Part shown: positions 1-10,957 of the stretch, in pieces
Layout of the letters: every line of letters begins with the position of its first letter
How positions within the stretch are numbered: the stretch's first letter is position 1
Position numbers and translations under genes: made by a program
Assembly: GCA_025526935.1 (NCBI GenBank)
Contig: JAHLKD010000003.1
Coordinates: 773,427-837,426, forward strand
DNA length: 64,000 bases
DNA from: Cladochytrium replicatum
Lineage: Eukaryota > Chytridiomycota > Chytridiomycetes > Cladochytriales > Cladochytriaceae
Reading direction: 5' to 3'
Notes under the pieces: generated by a model
Told to the model about the DNA's origin: nothing
Database searches by the model: none
The model's input: the letters and a program-made list of their open reading frames with translations, nothing else

Positions 1-858
1 CCGGTATTTAGTAGTGCTCGAAAGCACTTTCTCCCAACTAATTGTACACTCTTTTGTAGGCAAACGCCGCTGGTTTCTTGGGTAGGGAGGCTGCATTGGT
101 CACAATGCACAGCATGTGGTAGAAAGATTGTGTATCATTTGATTTTCTTTTGTCCCTTGCTTCTCAAAAAGCGAGACAATACTCCTGTTGCAAATACCCC
201 ATCTTGGTGTAACAAATCTACACTTTTTCAATCAAAAAAGAACTCTCATACGTGTTTTCGATGCTTTTTGATTCCCCTTTAGGTTTTAGTCAGTTAAAAG
301 GAATGGGCAGCCAAGCGGGAAGGATCAGAGAGAACAGCTTTCCGGCGTGCCAAAACCGTTTCAAGATTGAAAAATCATTCATTCCTTTATTGACGCAGGC
401 ACTTGAACGTTTATCTGGGTGTTGCAACCTTTCCGGCGGTTGTCTGGGATTGCGCGCTTGCGATTCGCTTCAGGTTTATGTTTGCTTCTGCGGAATGGAA
501 ATCAAAGTGTGATGAACTGAGATTCGTATGAAAGGCGGTACCGGGTTGACTGCGACCATCCGCACGGCATAGAACGGAGTTCTCATACATAGGTTGTAAC
601 TGCATGCCACTGCATCATTTTCACAGCTCTATGGTCTCTCCATCAGACGATATCATGGCTTGAAAGTAAAGCCTGCTACGAGCTCAAACTAGCCATACTC
701 GCCGACATCCTTTACAGCAGCGGCTGCGTCAGCCTGAAATAGCCAGACTATAGCTTTTCGGGAACGGTAGATACCAATTACGAATTAATATTCTGTTCTT
801 GGTTTGTTTTAACCCCACAGTTTAATCAAAGATTTACATATCTTACTGGTATCAACTT
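1..858. other. No gene recognised
   Basis: Short open frames on both strands show no recognisable domain or splice-consistent model. A small perfect inverted repeat lies at about positions 12-27 (AGTGCT arms around CGAA). Nothing else stands out. Confidence 0.5.
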
Positions 859-1320
859 TCATGAACTGGGTTCAACATTCATAGCTTCAAGTTCAAGAAG
901 ACCGCTTTCGAACCACAGCTTTGAAACCTCCCCTTCCCATGTGTAAATCGACGAGATCAAAACATTTAAACCATACTTCATCTCCAGTCCACTGGTCCTC
1001 CACCAATCCGAACTCAAAATGCTCGCCCACTTTTGCTTTCCGTCCCAGATGGCCTCAGAAGTATACCGCAGCTCCAGACCACTATTCCTCGACACCACTC
1101 GAGCGCTCCGACACAACCGTCCCGACTCGCTACATCCATAGCTTGCGAAGTCCACCTGAGCTCAAGCACGCTCCTCCCGCCACCATTCCAGCACTTCAAC
1201 AGATCTTGCTCGATCAAGTGCCTAAGCCGTCCACCTGCGCTCGAGGCCACTCACCATCCACCGCTCCAAAGCATCGATATGACCACCATAGCTTGCTCCC
1301 TCCATTGCTCAATGAAAGTG
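859..1320 (-). pseudogene. Relic of ankyrin-like repeat protein (chytrid-type)
   Basis: Two overlapping minus-strand frames together encode degenerate copies of a roughly 30-residue unit with a core like W-W-x-x-SGLELxYTSEAM, found twice in one frame and once in the other (LELRWTSQAMDVASRDG...LEW). Units switch frame and are interrupted, so an intact protein cannot be read. From memory this pattern belongs to large ankyrin-like repeat families common in chytrid fungi, probably protein-protein interaction scaffolds. No start, promoter or splice model is visible. The family assignment rests on the repeat pattern only. Confidence 0.5.
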
Positions 1321-1464
1321 CGAGAAAAGTAGAAATGTACGCAAATAGATGATTCCTGAACCATCATTAGCTGTCGGTGTCCTTCAGAGAGTTCTGATGA
1401 ACTCTTTAGTCATTTTTATTTGGCTAGGCTTGGACAGTTGTGACAGAGTCATATGGGCGGGCAA

Positions 1465-2326
1465 TCACCATGGGAAAATCTCTCCATCATACGAGATCAA
1501 CTGTTTAAATGTCTCGGTAGTGGCATTGTCGATCTAAAATGTTACATGCTGTCAGTTGTAATTCCAATGAATGTGGCATTCGCGCTAACTTTGTCAAGAA
1601 GCCCGGTCACTGAGTCTTTCAGGGTCACAGGAGCATTCTCCAATCCTATCCCTCTCGCTCCTTCATTGCCCATATCGGTCTGGGCCCATCTGCAAGTGTC
1701 ACAATCAATATATCTGTAAAACTCTTGCTCAAATATACACGTTACCCGGGATTCAATGGGAACGCGATCAGTCCATTGGCTCCGTGGTCCACCTGAATCT
1801 TCCTCACTATATAGTTCAACGCAGCCTTGCTGGAGGCGTACGATAATCTCTGGTACGCAAGACCCTCCGTATTTCCAATACTAGATAGTCCGGAGGAGAT
1901 TCCAATAAACTTGGGATGAGCTTCCTTGGACTTTTGGAGAAGCGGCCAGGTCGCTTGAAACAGTAGAAGAGGACCCAGAGCATTGACCTCCCAGTGGTCA
2001 CGCATGTCTTTCGCCTTGACCTCCGAAACAAGTTTCTCGTCCACGGAGATCCCCGCGTTAGCGATCACGACGTCGATATGCGTGATCCCTTGGTGCGAAA
2101 CGAGCTCATCCACTGCCGTGAACGGGTCGCTTTCGGAGGCGGATTCAATTTTGACGGTGATAAGACGCGAGCCCGGGGTGAGTTGCAGGGCCGAGAGAGA
2201 GACTGTCTTGGTAAGGTCGCGCACGGCTGCGATTACAGTGGTGTTGGGACGTTTCAGGAGTGCTTCGGTGAGTCCGAATCCGATTCCGCGGTTAGCACCA
2301 GTGATCAAGTAAACAAGAGAAGACAT
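1465..2326 (-). CDS. Short-chain dehydrogenase/reductase, copy 1 (intact)
   Basis: NAD(P)-dependent oxidoreductase of the classical SDR family, resembling fungal norsolorinic-acid-ketoreductase-like proteins; its substrate cannot be read from the sequence. Exons on the minus strand are 2326-1746, 1689-1590 and 1533-1465, joined in phase to give 249 residues, the usual SDR length. The cofactor motif TGANRGIG is at residues 9-16, the NAG motif near 90, and catalytic Tyr163 and Lys167 lie in YASSK. The first exon ends at NPG and the second resumes with GWAQTDMGN, as in homologues. An upstream in-frame extension is probably not coding, because the start MSSLVY is shared by every copy in the window. 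The same three-exon structure recurs in the copy at 4685-5539. Confidence 0.85.
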
Positions 2327-2400
2327 GTGCGTCGCAGGCTCAATGAAGGAGTCCCCCTTACCGAATGACCTCAATCGGTTTAAATCATATGCGGATTGGT

Positions 2401-2568
2401 AATGACTAGGAGATTTTGTGTTCAATAGATGTTTCGAAATTGCCGAAAAGCTACGCTTTCGAACCAGCCGTTCAAACCAGTTGTAATGACGAGTAAATTT
2501 TGTGTTCAACAGATGTCTCCAAAATGCCGAAAAGCTACGCTTTTGAACAAGCCGTTCAAACCAACATC
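2401..2568. repeat. Tandem duplication, 84 bp x 2, upstream of SDR copy 1
   Basis: Two imperfect head-to-tail copies, 2401-2484 and 2485-2568, both carry the core GCCGAAAAGCTACGCTTT and end in GCCGTTCAAACCA. They start about 75 bases upstream of the SDR start codon, so they lie in its promoter or 5' leader. Confidence 0.85.
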
Positions 2569-3001
2569 GGCCATAATCAAGACAATGCCACAAGGTTCCC
2601 AGATCAGATTAAGTTGGGGAGCAGTACGTTTGTTAGCGCCCGCTTTAACCTGAGGATCATGGTTTTGGCAACATGTGTAGATCGAAGAGTTCTGGTTTAA
2701 CTTTTTAACTTTCTCGCCCTGTTGATGTGCGACTGCGCGTTTGATCATCTTATCACGGAATGGTCAGATTTAAAAAGAACGGCCAGGATTTAGATAAGTG
2801 CAGATCAGAATGACACAATGGTTTTGTTGGTGCCAACGACATGGGTTTTCAAAAATCTACCCCACACTCTGGATTACATTTGAACATTTGAATTGAGCAT
2901 AAATATTCGCATCCGTCGAGAATGGTCGAGACTATGATTAATACATTTCGTTTTCTCCTTATCTAATTTACATCTGATGTATAGTTGCCGTCCAGCAATC
3001 A

Positions 3002-3349
3002 ATACCTTAACCTTAGCGTGTTGGCCTCCCAATTGTCTCGCATGTCCTTCATCTTGACGGCAGTAACTGTTGGCGCGACCCTTGATATCGCAGCATTTTC
3101 AATCACCACATCAATGTTCGTGATGCCGTGGTGTGAGATGAGATCCTGGACGGCTGTCGGTCTCGAAGGCGGACTCGATTTTACCGTGAACAGAGGGGAG
3201 TTTGATGCGAGTTCCAGGCCAGTAAGGGAGGACGCTTTGGAGGGATTGCGAACGGCTGCGATTACGGTGGCCTTTGATCGTTTGAGGCGTGCTTCGGTGA
3301 GGCCGAAACCTATTCCGTGGTTGGCACATTCTGTAAACGAGCGATGACA
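3002..3349 (-). pseudogene. SDR pseudogene, 5' fragment (copy 2)
   Basis: The minus strand begins with the family start MSSLVY and, in shifting frames, encodes fragments matching SDR exon 1: the Rossmann region, the IAAVRNP-like segment, LITVKIES-like residues and the ...IDVVIENAAI-like stretch. Frameshifts break it within the first 15 residues, and the 3' half, including the catalytic Tyr-x-x-x-Lys and exons 2-3, is absent. It lies between the two intact copies and is best read as a truncated tandem duplicate. Confidence 0.75.
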
Positions 3350-3436
3350 TGATAAATACTTTTGTTCAGAGAATTGGAGGTGCTTTATTCGGAAGGGATC
3401 ACAATCCTATTAATACATAATACTCATCGGTAACAC

Positions 3437-4254
3437 GGAGAGATAAAAATTGCGTGCATTTGTCGTCACTCTGATAGTTTCAACATGGCTGAGAGATTTT
3501 GCACAACTAGTTATTCATCTTCACAAACAATTACTAACAACGGCCTTCATGTCTATGTCACTTATCCAAAAAAATTTCGCAGTTTAAATCAATCATCAGG
3601 GCCCTTTTTCTTAAAATGTTTGATACGCGCAGGTCGCTGGTGTTCTACAAACAGAAAGTAAGAGGTATCCTTAGGTACAACTCCGTTGCTGGCAATCTCG
3701 GGAGGCTACATAGGGTCATGTGGTAGCTTCGCCAATCCTGTGCCCTAACATAGGCCCGTAAATTTAAGCTAAAAACGATGAGAAAGGCGCCAAAGGTTTT
3801 CGGATACGGTCGAGACTTTCTATTGGATGGTAATATCTGAATTGGAGAGATAAAAATTGCGTGCATTTGTCGTCACTCTGATAGTTTCAACATGGCTGAG
3901 AGATTTTGCACAACTATAGTTATTCATCTTCACAAACAATTACTAACAACGGCCTTCATGTCTATGTCACTTATCCAAAAAAATTTCGCAGTTTAAATCA
4001 ATCATCAGGGCCCTTTTTCTTAAAATGTTTGATACGCGCAGGTCGCTGGTGTTCTACAAACAGAAAGTAAGAGGTATCCTTAGGTACAACTCCGTTGCTG
4101 GCAATCTCGGGAGGCTACATAGGGTCATGTGGTAGCTTCGCCAATCCTGTGCCCTAACATAGGCCCGTAAATTTAAGCTAAAAACGATGAGAAAGGCGCC
4201 AAAGGTTTTCGGATACGGTCGAGACTTTCTATTGGATGGTAATATCTGAATTGG
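3437..4254. repeat. Recent tandem duplication, about 407/409 bp x 2
   Basis: Units 3437-3845 and 3844-4254 look nearly identical; the one difference seen is a 2-base insertion (ACAACTAGTTATTC versus ACAACTATAGTTATTC). The unit has no intact gene. It lies between the SDR pseudogene and the second intact SDR gene. Confidence 0.9.
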
Positions 4255-4404
4255 TACAAAAGAAAGTCCGGATCGGAACTACTGATGGAGAGATTGCACA
4301 TATGCCTTGTTTCTCTAGCTTGGCCCAATTTGTAGAAGGAGGTATTGACGAATTTAGCTCGCAGCATTGGTAAGGCGAAGGTCTCAGTAGTAGCTACAAT
4401 GAAC

Positions 4405-4604
4405 AATGCTATTCGTGTAAAGTGCTTAAAAGTGCTTGAAATAACGATACGCATGAGCATAGGCTTCGACTTTCCGATCATAAATTCAAAAGTTGCTCGC
4501 AAAGAATGCTATTCGTGTAAAGTGCTTAGAAGTGCTTGAAATAACGATACGCATGAGCATAGGCTTCGACTTTCCGATCATAAATTCAAAAGTTGCTCGC
4601 AAAG
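4405..4604. repeat. Tandem duplication, 100 bp x 2
   Basis: Units 4405-4504 and 4505-4604 differ at one visible base (CTTAAAAG versus CTTAGAAG). Just upstream (about 4345-4410, minus strand) is a stretch encoding ...VATTETF, similar to the last SDR exon (NATTETF), so this is probably a scrap of another SDR copy. Confidence 0.9.
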
Positions 4605-4684
4605 AAAGATATAATCAGACCAACCAGATACAAGTTTTCCCCAAAAGAAACAGTCACGCCATATTCACCATGGGCCGCAATTCA

Positions 4685-5539
4685 TCACCACTGAATAACC
4701 TCCCCGTCGTAGGCGATCAGCTTGCTGAATGTTTCGGTTGTAGCATTGTCAATCTGCGCGGAGCTATGTGTCAGTGTCCAAATTTTTCGATTGCAACGAA
4801 TTGTTCCTTACTTTATCAAGAAGTCCTGCAACCGAGTCTTTCAAAGACACGGGAGCACTTTCCAACCCTGCCGCCTGCGCATGTTCGTTGCCCATGTCCG
4901 ACGCGACCCATCTAGTGAATACCGATCAATGTACGTTGGTTTGCAAATGGTTTGTTCAAGTTACCCTGGGTGAATCGCAAACGAGATAAGCCCGTTCGCA
5001 CCATGATCAACCTGAATCTTTCGGACGATGTAGTTGAACGCCGCCTTGCTTGAACCGTACGCAGTCGCGGGGTACGACTGTACCGTCCCAACCGACGCCA
5101 ACAACGTCGAGATCCCGACAAACTTGGGATGCTTTTCCTTAGACTTTTGAAGCAGCGGCCACGTCGCCTGGAACAAAAGCAGCGGACCGAGCGTGTTGAT
5201 TTCCCAGTGCTCGCGCATCGATTCCGCGGGCACGTTTGCAATCGGTCCGCCGGCTTTTGAGATCCCCGCGTTGGCGATCACAATGTCGATATGGTCAATG
5301 CCGTGGCGGGATGTTAGTTCTTGAACCGCTTCGAGGGCATCGTTTTCTGAGGTCGATACGATTTTGACGGTGATCAGGCGGGAGCCTGGGGCGAGCTGAA
5401 GAGATGTGAGGGTGGAGGTGTTTAAGGGGTCGCGAACGGCGGCGATAACTGTGGTGTTCGGACGACTGAGGAGTGATTCGGTGAGACTCAGACCGATCCC
5501 GCGATTAGCTCCGGAAATTAGGTAGACGAGAGAAGACAT
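4685..5539 (-). CDS. Short-chain dehydrogenase/reductase, copy 3 (intact)
   Basis: Close paralogue of the gene at 1465-2326 and presumably the same type of NAD(P)-dependent reductase. Exons on the minus strand are 5539-4965, 4911-4812 and 4753-4685; phases match and give 247 residues. TGANRGIG-type motif (SGANRGIG) at residues 9-16, NAG near 91, Ser144, Tyr161 and Lys165 as the catalytic set (YGSSK). Exon 2 encodes GWVASDMGNE and exon 3 encodes IDNATTETFSKL, both conserved with copy 1. Splice positions are identical to copy 1, which points to duplication after the introns were in place. Confidence 0.87.
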
Positions 5540-5969
5540 GATTGCACGTATGGGAAGTTGCTTTGTGTTTGAACTACTGGGAAAGAGCGGGAAGGGTCTA
5601 ATATTTATTCATGTTTTGTTGTTCTTTTTTTCATCATTGAAATTCGCTGTGACGGCAGTGACGGCAATTCAATTAGTTTTCATTTGAGTTTCTTTGCCGA
5701 GATTCTCTGTATTCCAAATTGATTGTTGAGGTTCTTTCCGGGAATGTGTTGTGCATTCCAAATCTCGGCCATCGGCCGCGGCCATAACTGGAATTTTTTC
5801 GCAACTTTCCTTTCTCTTTATCAATTTCTGTAAAAAATTAAGGACTGATTAAAGATGTGTAGCTTGATAGTTATGTGTAGCTTGATAGTTTTTATTAAGA
5901 AATCGATGTCCGCATTAAATGGAGACCACTTTCGCATATATTTTTCGGTTGGCTGCCTTCCACTGGTGA
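5540..5969. other. Intergenic, SDR promoter side
   Basis: AT-rich sequence upstream of SDR copy 3. An imperfect 19-base tandem copy (ATGTGTAGCTTGATAGTT) lies at about 5853-5890. No gene is visible. Confidence 0.4.
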
Positions 5970-6830
5970 GGATTCACTACGGAGTTGTGTTTTCCGCTGT
6001 ACGAAATCAGCTTGTTGAAAGTTTCAGTGGTAGCGGTGTCGATCTGTAAACCAATGGTCTCAAAATGATGATAAAGTCTCCATGTGCTCATAATACCTCG
6101 TCGAGATTGCGATGACACGGAGTCTTTCACCGAAACCCGAGCCTTTTGCGATCCACTACTGCCCATTTCCGTATCAACCATCTGATCAAATAATGGAAGT
6201 GAGTAAAGTTCGAAAGTCTACTTTTACCGGTATCTTTACCCCGGATTGATTAGGAAAGCGATCAACCCATTTTCCCCACGATCCACTTGTATTTTTCTCA
6301 CAATGCAGTTGAGAGCAACGTTGCTGGATGAGTAGCGCAGTGCATAGACAGTTTGTCGCACCAAACCTGTGAGATTCCAACAAATATTGGGATTTGCCTC
6401 TTTTGATTTCTGAAGCAGAGGCCAAGTCGCTTTTAACAGCAAAAGTGGCCAAGAGTATTAACTTCCCAGTGATCGCGCATGGTTTGACGCTAACTTTAGA
6501 AATGGGTTTCGTTATTGCAAATGCCAGCATTCGCAATGACGACGTCGACGTGAGTGATTCCATGGCGCGAGTTGAGCTCCTCTAGGGCATTGATGGGGTC
6601 GGTTTCTGAAGTAGATTCGATCTTGACTGTGATCAAGTGTGACCCAGATGAAGGCTGAAGGGTAGAGAGAGCTGATTGTTTGGAAGGATCCCGCACAGCA
6701 GCGATTACGTTGGTTTTTGAGCGTTCGAGGAGTGCATCGGCGACGCCAAGACCGATGCCACGATTTGCGCCGGTATCAAGTACAGGGACATGCGGATAAA
6801 TTAATTGACTGTGAGGATGATATGATTTGC
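5970..6830 (-). pseudogene. SDR pseudogene, nearly full length (copy 4)
   Basis: All three SDR exons can be traced on the minus strand: the Rossmann start (DTGANRGIG at about 6780), IANAGI, MRDHWEVNTLG, ATWPLLQKSKE, the IVRKIQVD..NGLIAFLINPG end of exon 1, a degraded exon 2 (DTEMGSS...VSVKDSV) and exon 3 (IDTATTETFNKLISY). The normal MSSLVYLI start is replaced by unrelated residues. There is a stop soon after IANAGI and a frameshift after NTLG, and the exon 1 catalytic Tyr is changed (LRYSSSN, lacking YxxxK). The copy is non-functional. Confidence 0.8.
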
Positions 6831-7152
6831 TGCGAACGACAGAAACACAGATGTTATTTTGGGGTAGGAGCCAATGATGGTGTAGCGACACACTTTATCT
6901 TAGCATAGATGTGTGCGATGTTATTCTTTAAATAGTTCAAAAAATAATACATTAAATCACATTGTAGCACACTTGGCTTTCCTTCCCTTCCCTGCTCTTC
7001 TGATCCGAAACTCCGTTTCAATTCTGTCTTGTGAATGTTACATAATCAGTGGCGGTGTAAGATAATCTAATCTGAAATCTAAAATTTTCGTTGCCAGTCG
7101 GCCGGAGAGATTATTACCGGATTCTACTTGGAGGAGGGCGTGGAATTTTGCA

Positions 7153-8709
7153 ATGCAACAAGATAACACTGGGAAGAGTGCTGCGGTAGACCCGCTGGCT
7201 AGATACATCGCTGATTCGTCGTCAGATGCTACCACTACCACGGACCTCTCCTCTGTAACTCACGCTATCGATTCGGTAACTTCAAAGCATGTGGTGCTGA
7301 AACGGACTTTACTGGACGACGAATTCGGTGACCAGGAGCACGAGTTTCTGACCTTCATTGCGGAACGATCGCCGTGCGAGCATATAGTGACATTGCTAGA
7401 TTCGTTCGAAGAGAACACCGATGCCGATGGGAGTGAAGGCACCCTCGGACGCAGAAGAGTGCTTGTCTTACCTGCACTGGACCGGGCTGTGTTGCGCCAA
7501 CCAGATTTATGGGCCGTAAGAGAATACATGTGGCAATTGCTCGCGGTAAGTTGAGAACTACACAGTCAGTGAATTGCAGATCGCTCAATGTATACTCAAA
7601 AGGCACTTGGAACGGTTCATGCACTTGGTATCGTACATCTGGATATCACACCGGCGAATGTCATGCGGGATCCCCAGACAGGAAAATTCGTTTTGATTGA
7701 TTTCGGTCTAGCACGAAAAGTTCCACCACTTCCCGACCCTTCGGATCCAGAATCTTGCACCCTCCCAGAACCACATCCCGTCGGTCGCGGAACTGCAGGC
7801 TACATTGCCCCCGAAATGTTTTCAGGAAGCGCATACACCGCTGCTCCGGATGTGTATTCCGCCGGCGTCATATTCGGGCAGTTCCTCGAGACCTACATTC
7901 CCGGCTTTGGCCTCAACTACCTAGGATCCAAGCTTGTCCGCCCCAACGTAACAACCTACATTGCTCGCAAACTCCTTTCTAAACTCAACCCCTCCTGTCG
8001 CACCGTGACCGGCAACATCCCAATCCCCTTCTGCGACTCCCGACGCAGCCAAAGCTTCACAGGCATCTACTCCTCCTCCCTCCCTACCCACGCCGCCCCA
8101 ACGCAACAAAACCACCTCCGCCCCTTGATCCCCGCGCACATCAACCTCGACGCCACGATCTCCTCCATCGCGACTACCTCATCAACCAACTCGTCCGCAG
8201 GCGGACCCCAATTCCTCGCCCGATCCCCGTCGTTCGTCCACCACTCGCACTCCTACACCAACTTCGCGGCCCTCTTCGCCCACAGCCACGACGACGAAGA
8301 CGAGCCGATCCACGGCGTCGACCCCACCCACGCCAAACTGCACTGGCACCCCGCCGTCCGCGCCGCCACGGACCTACTGTGCAAGATGCTGGACCCCGAC
8401 CCGTGGTCTCGGGTCTGCGCGACCGACGCGCGCGCACACGCGTTCTTTGCGATGGGGAAAGACGAGTTTGAGGGGACGGAGTACGGCGTTTGGACGACGC
8501 GGACGTTGTGGGAAGATGACCCTGTGCTGGGGTCGACGGTGAGCTCGGTGGCTAGTGAGATGATGGAGGACGCGCCGGCGTGTTCGGGGATACTGCTGGG
8601 GAAAAGCCCCGACGGGGCGCCTGTGAAGAGGACGGCGAGCTCCGTGTTACTTTCGGGGATGTGGGGACGGCAGAGCTCGAGGGATGAAGTGAGGGTTGTT
8701 TATCGATAG
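7153..8709 (+). CDS. Atypical protein kinase
   Basis: Kinase-fold protein, 499 residues, from exons 7153-7545 and 7603-8709. The acceptor is set by homology: joining ...YMWQLLA to ALGTVHALGIVH restores a kinase sequence in phase, whereas a nearer AG does not. Visible motifs are candidate ATP Lys in VVLKR (about residue 50), catalytic loop HLDITPANVM (143-152), DFG (164-166) and GTAGYIAPE (194-202), then a long Ser/Thr-rich insert before the final DPDPWSRVCATDA segment. The usual catalytic-loop Lys is Thr147, and no clear glycine-rich loop precedes the candidate Lys; another 5' exon may be missing from this model. The long insert recalls Cdc7-type kinases but the motifs are not specific enough to assign it. 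It converges on the epimerase gene. Confidence 0.75.
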
Positions 8710-8947
8710 ATCGGTGGTTTATTGACTTAAAGAGTTTTGTTTCATAACTTATGCGTGCCCCAGTCTTTGAATGTTTTCCACGTTCTTTTCTCTATTCTTT
8801 CTTTGAGAACAAATATTTTCCTCTGATAACTGGAAAACATAAACGCCCGTGTTTCTCAAAACATATTCAGAAAAGCAAACTCGTAAAAACAACCACACCT
8901 TGTCACGTAGGTGTACGCTATCTTACAAATCTCAACATGATAGTTGC

Positions 8948-10034
8948 TCACAATCCAAGTAGCTTCTGTTCCAACGCCACAATTCCCGGAATCTCTTTCT
9001 GCAATGAAGGTGCATGGGGCATCCATCCCAAGTACATGCGCGCTCGTCGAGCGGAACATCTAGAATTCAGACCCCAACTCAACGCAGAGTAGTGACCGAA
9101 CGCCTTTGTTTCCTCGTCAGAAATATTCTCAACGTCCGCCGACGGAATGAGCCCCCTTTCTTTCGCCGCCTGTGCAATCCATCCCGAAACTTCGCTCCAC
9201 ACATGCTGTCCGTTCTCAGCGAGACAGTATCCCCTCTGACCCCACAATTGCGGAGTGTCGTAGCGTGCAGCAGCAGCGTCGCAATATAGCAAATACATGT
9301 CCGCCAAGTCGTCGATGTGCACGTTGTTCCAGATTGCCTTCCCCGGCCCGACGATGGGAGCTTTCCCGCGTTGGATGGTCGCTTTGACAAGGTCGTACAC
9401 TTGACTGCTTCGCGTGATGACCGGGCCGAACCCTGTTCCGTAGACGGTGGACGGACAGATAATCGCAGTCCTCACCGAATCCGGGTACAGAGCTCCCGTA
9501 CGCAGAACCAGCTTGTCGATGTTCCGGTGGAAAGCGTGGTCGGGGAGGTGTGTGAGCTCATCGACTCCGTCGAGATCGTCGTAGACTTTATCGCTGGCGT
9601 ATCCGAGACGACCCGCGTCCGAGTCTGCAAACGTCAAAATGCCCGTGCCGCCAGTGTGCAGCCAGTAGCCCGGCTTTTCTTTCGAGTGTCCGCGCACAAG
9701 GCCGGCCGCAATGGCTTTCGCTGATCCCTCGTGGTCGGACGAGTCTGCAGTGTGAATGACAATGTCTGCGGCAGCGGATTCGTCTTCGATGACTTTGGCA
9801 GAGTCCAGATCACCGAACGCGAGCGTCACGTTTGGGAAGGCATCTTTGACTGGTTTGCCTTTTTCGGGGGATCGTACAAGAACGGTATAGGCCCATTCAG
9901 GATAAGTTGAGTAGAGCCTGTGGAGCACAGAACCTCCAATGTAGCCCGTCGCACCAGTGCTGAGGATAATCTGGGTCAGAATTGAGAGCCTCTGTCCATT
10001 ACATGACAGCTTACAGAAAGATCTTCTTTTTCAT
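8948..10034 (-). CDS. NAD(P)-dependent epimerase/dehydratase-like protein
   Basis: Extended Rossmann-fold oxidoreductase of the nucleoside-sugar epimerase/NmrA-like type, 343 residues. Exons on the minus strand are 10034-10015 (20 bases) and 9959-8948. The tiny first exon was chosen because it restores a textbook N terminus, MKKKIFL|TGATGYIGG, with the TGATGYIG cofactor motif at residues 8-15. Other conserved-looking parts are ADIVIHTADSSDH, HTGGTGILTF and NNVHIDDLADMYL, the last typical of this family. Substrate is unknown. Similar cytosolic proteins are found in many fungi, but I cannot assign a gene name. Confidence 0.85.
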
Positions 10035-10957
10035 TTCGACCGAAACCGCCTGTAACCGCAGCAAAAGAGTTTTTTAAGACGTTTGAAATGATTTGAATCA
10101 GATCTTCAAATTCGCCACGCCACGCCACACAAGGAACAAGGAAGGTGGTGGAAATTCACACGCGATCACACGATCACGACATTTTCCTTTTGGATGCTCA
10201 CCCGATTTCAGCGCCACGGAGTGACACTCAGTCGTGCAAGTTGAATCATTTTTTTGTTAAAGTCTCGCATCTACCCTCCACCCCAACAACCAGATACAGA
10301 GTAATCTCTCATCAGAAATACACGAATTCCAACGGTTAAAAAAATGAGACCTTGTTTCTCCAAAGCAAAAAGGAGATTTTGCTTTCTTTTGCCCTTCCCA
10401 GATCGAAAAAAATTAAACCAGTGACATAAAAGACTAACATACACACCCCAAATGAATGATTTTCTTGAACAAAACACGGAAAGACGGAGATGAAAATGGC
10501 GTGAGCCGAATGTAACAAAAGAGCACAATCAAACAAACATAGGGGGTGTGTGTGTGTTGATAAAAAAACCATACTGTCTGTCCTTTCCGAACAAAGGCTG
10601 TTTTTGTCTTCCCCCCACCTCTCGCCCATTCCCGTTTTTTGCAAAAAGAAGACTGATGAGGAGTCAAATGGGAAACCAGAATCACAAAACATACAAACTT
10701 TGTAAAATGCTCTAAAATCCATTCTGGGAAGAAATAAAAAAAGAAAAGTTCACAAAAGCGGATCCAGCTGCGATGATCAAGGAAGAAATGTAAAAAGCAA
10801 AACCCCCACACCCGGTGTTGGCTCTCCCCAAACGGGGCGAATCAGATAATGTCCATCACAAAAAAGAGGAAAACCGCCCAAAAACGTACAATAAAGCAAG
10901 GGGAAATAACACAGAGACACAACCCACGGGGTCGACTCAAGCTCTGCGTCGAAAACT
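10035..10957. other. Intergenic: epimerase 5' region and zinc-finger 3' region
   Basis: T-rich minus-strand open frames near 10.3-10.8 kb are low-complexity (Phe-rich) and look like 3' untranslated sequence of the zinc-finger gene. No recognisable gene. Confidence 0.5.

Noticed and set aside
2327-2593. 89-codon N-terminal extension of SDR copy 1
   Set aside because: It is encoded by the duplicated 84-bp promoter repeat and is absent from the other copies, which all start at MSSLVY.
10271-10811. Phe-rich minus-strand ORFs as a membrane protein
   Set aside because: Composition follows an A-rich plus strand; the frames overlap in three registers and look like 3' untranslated sequence.
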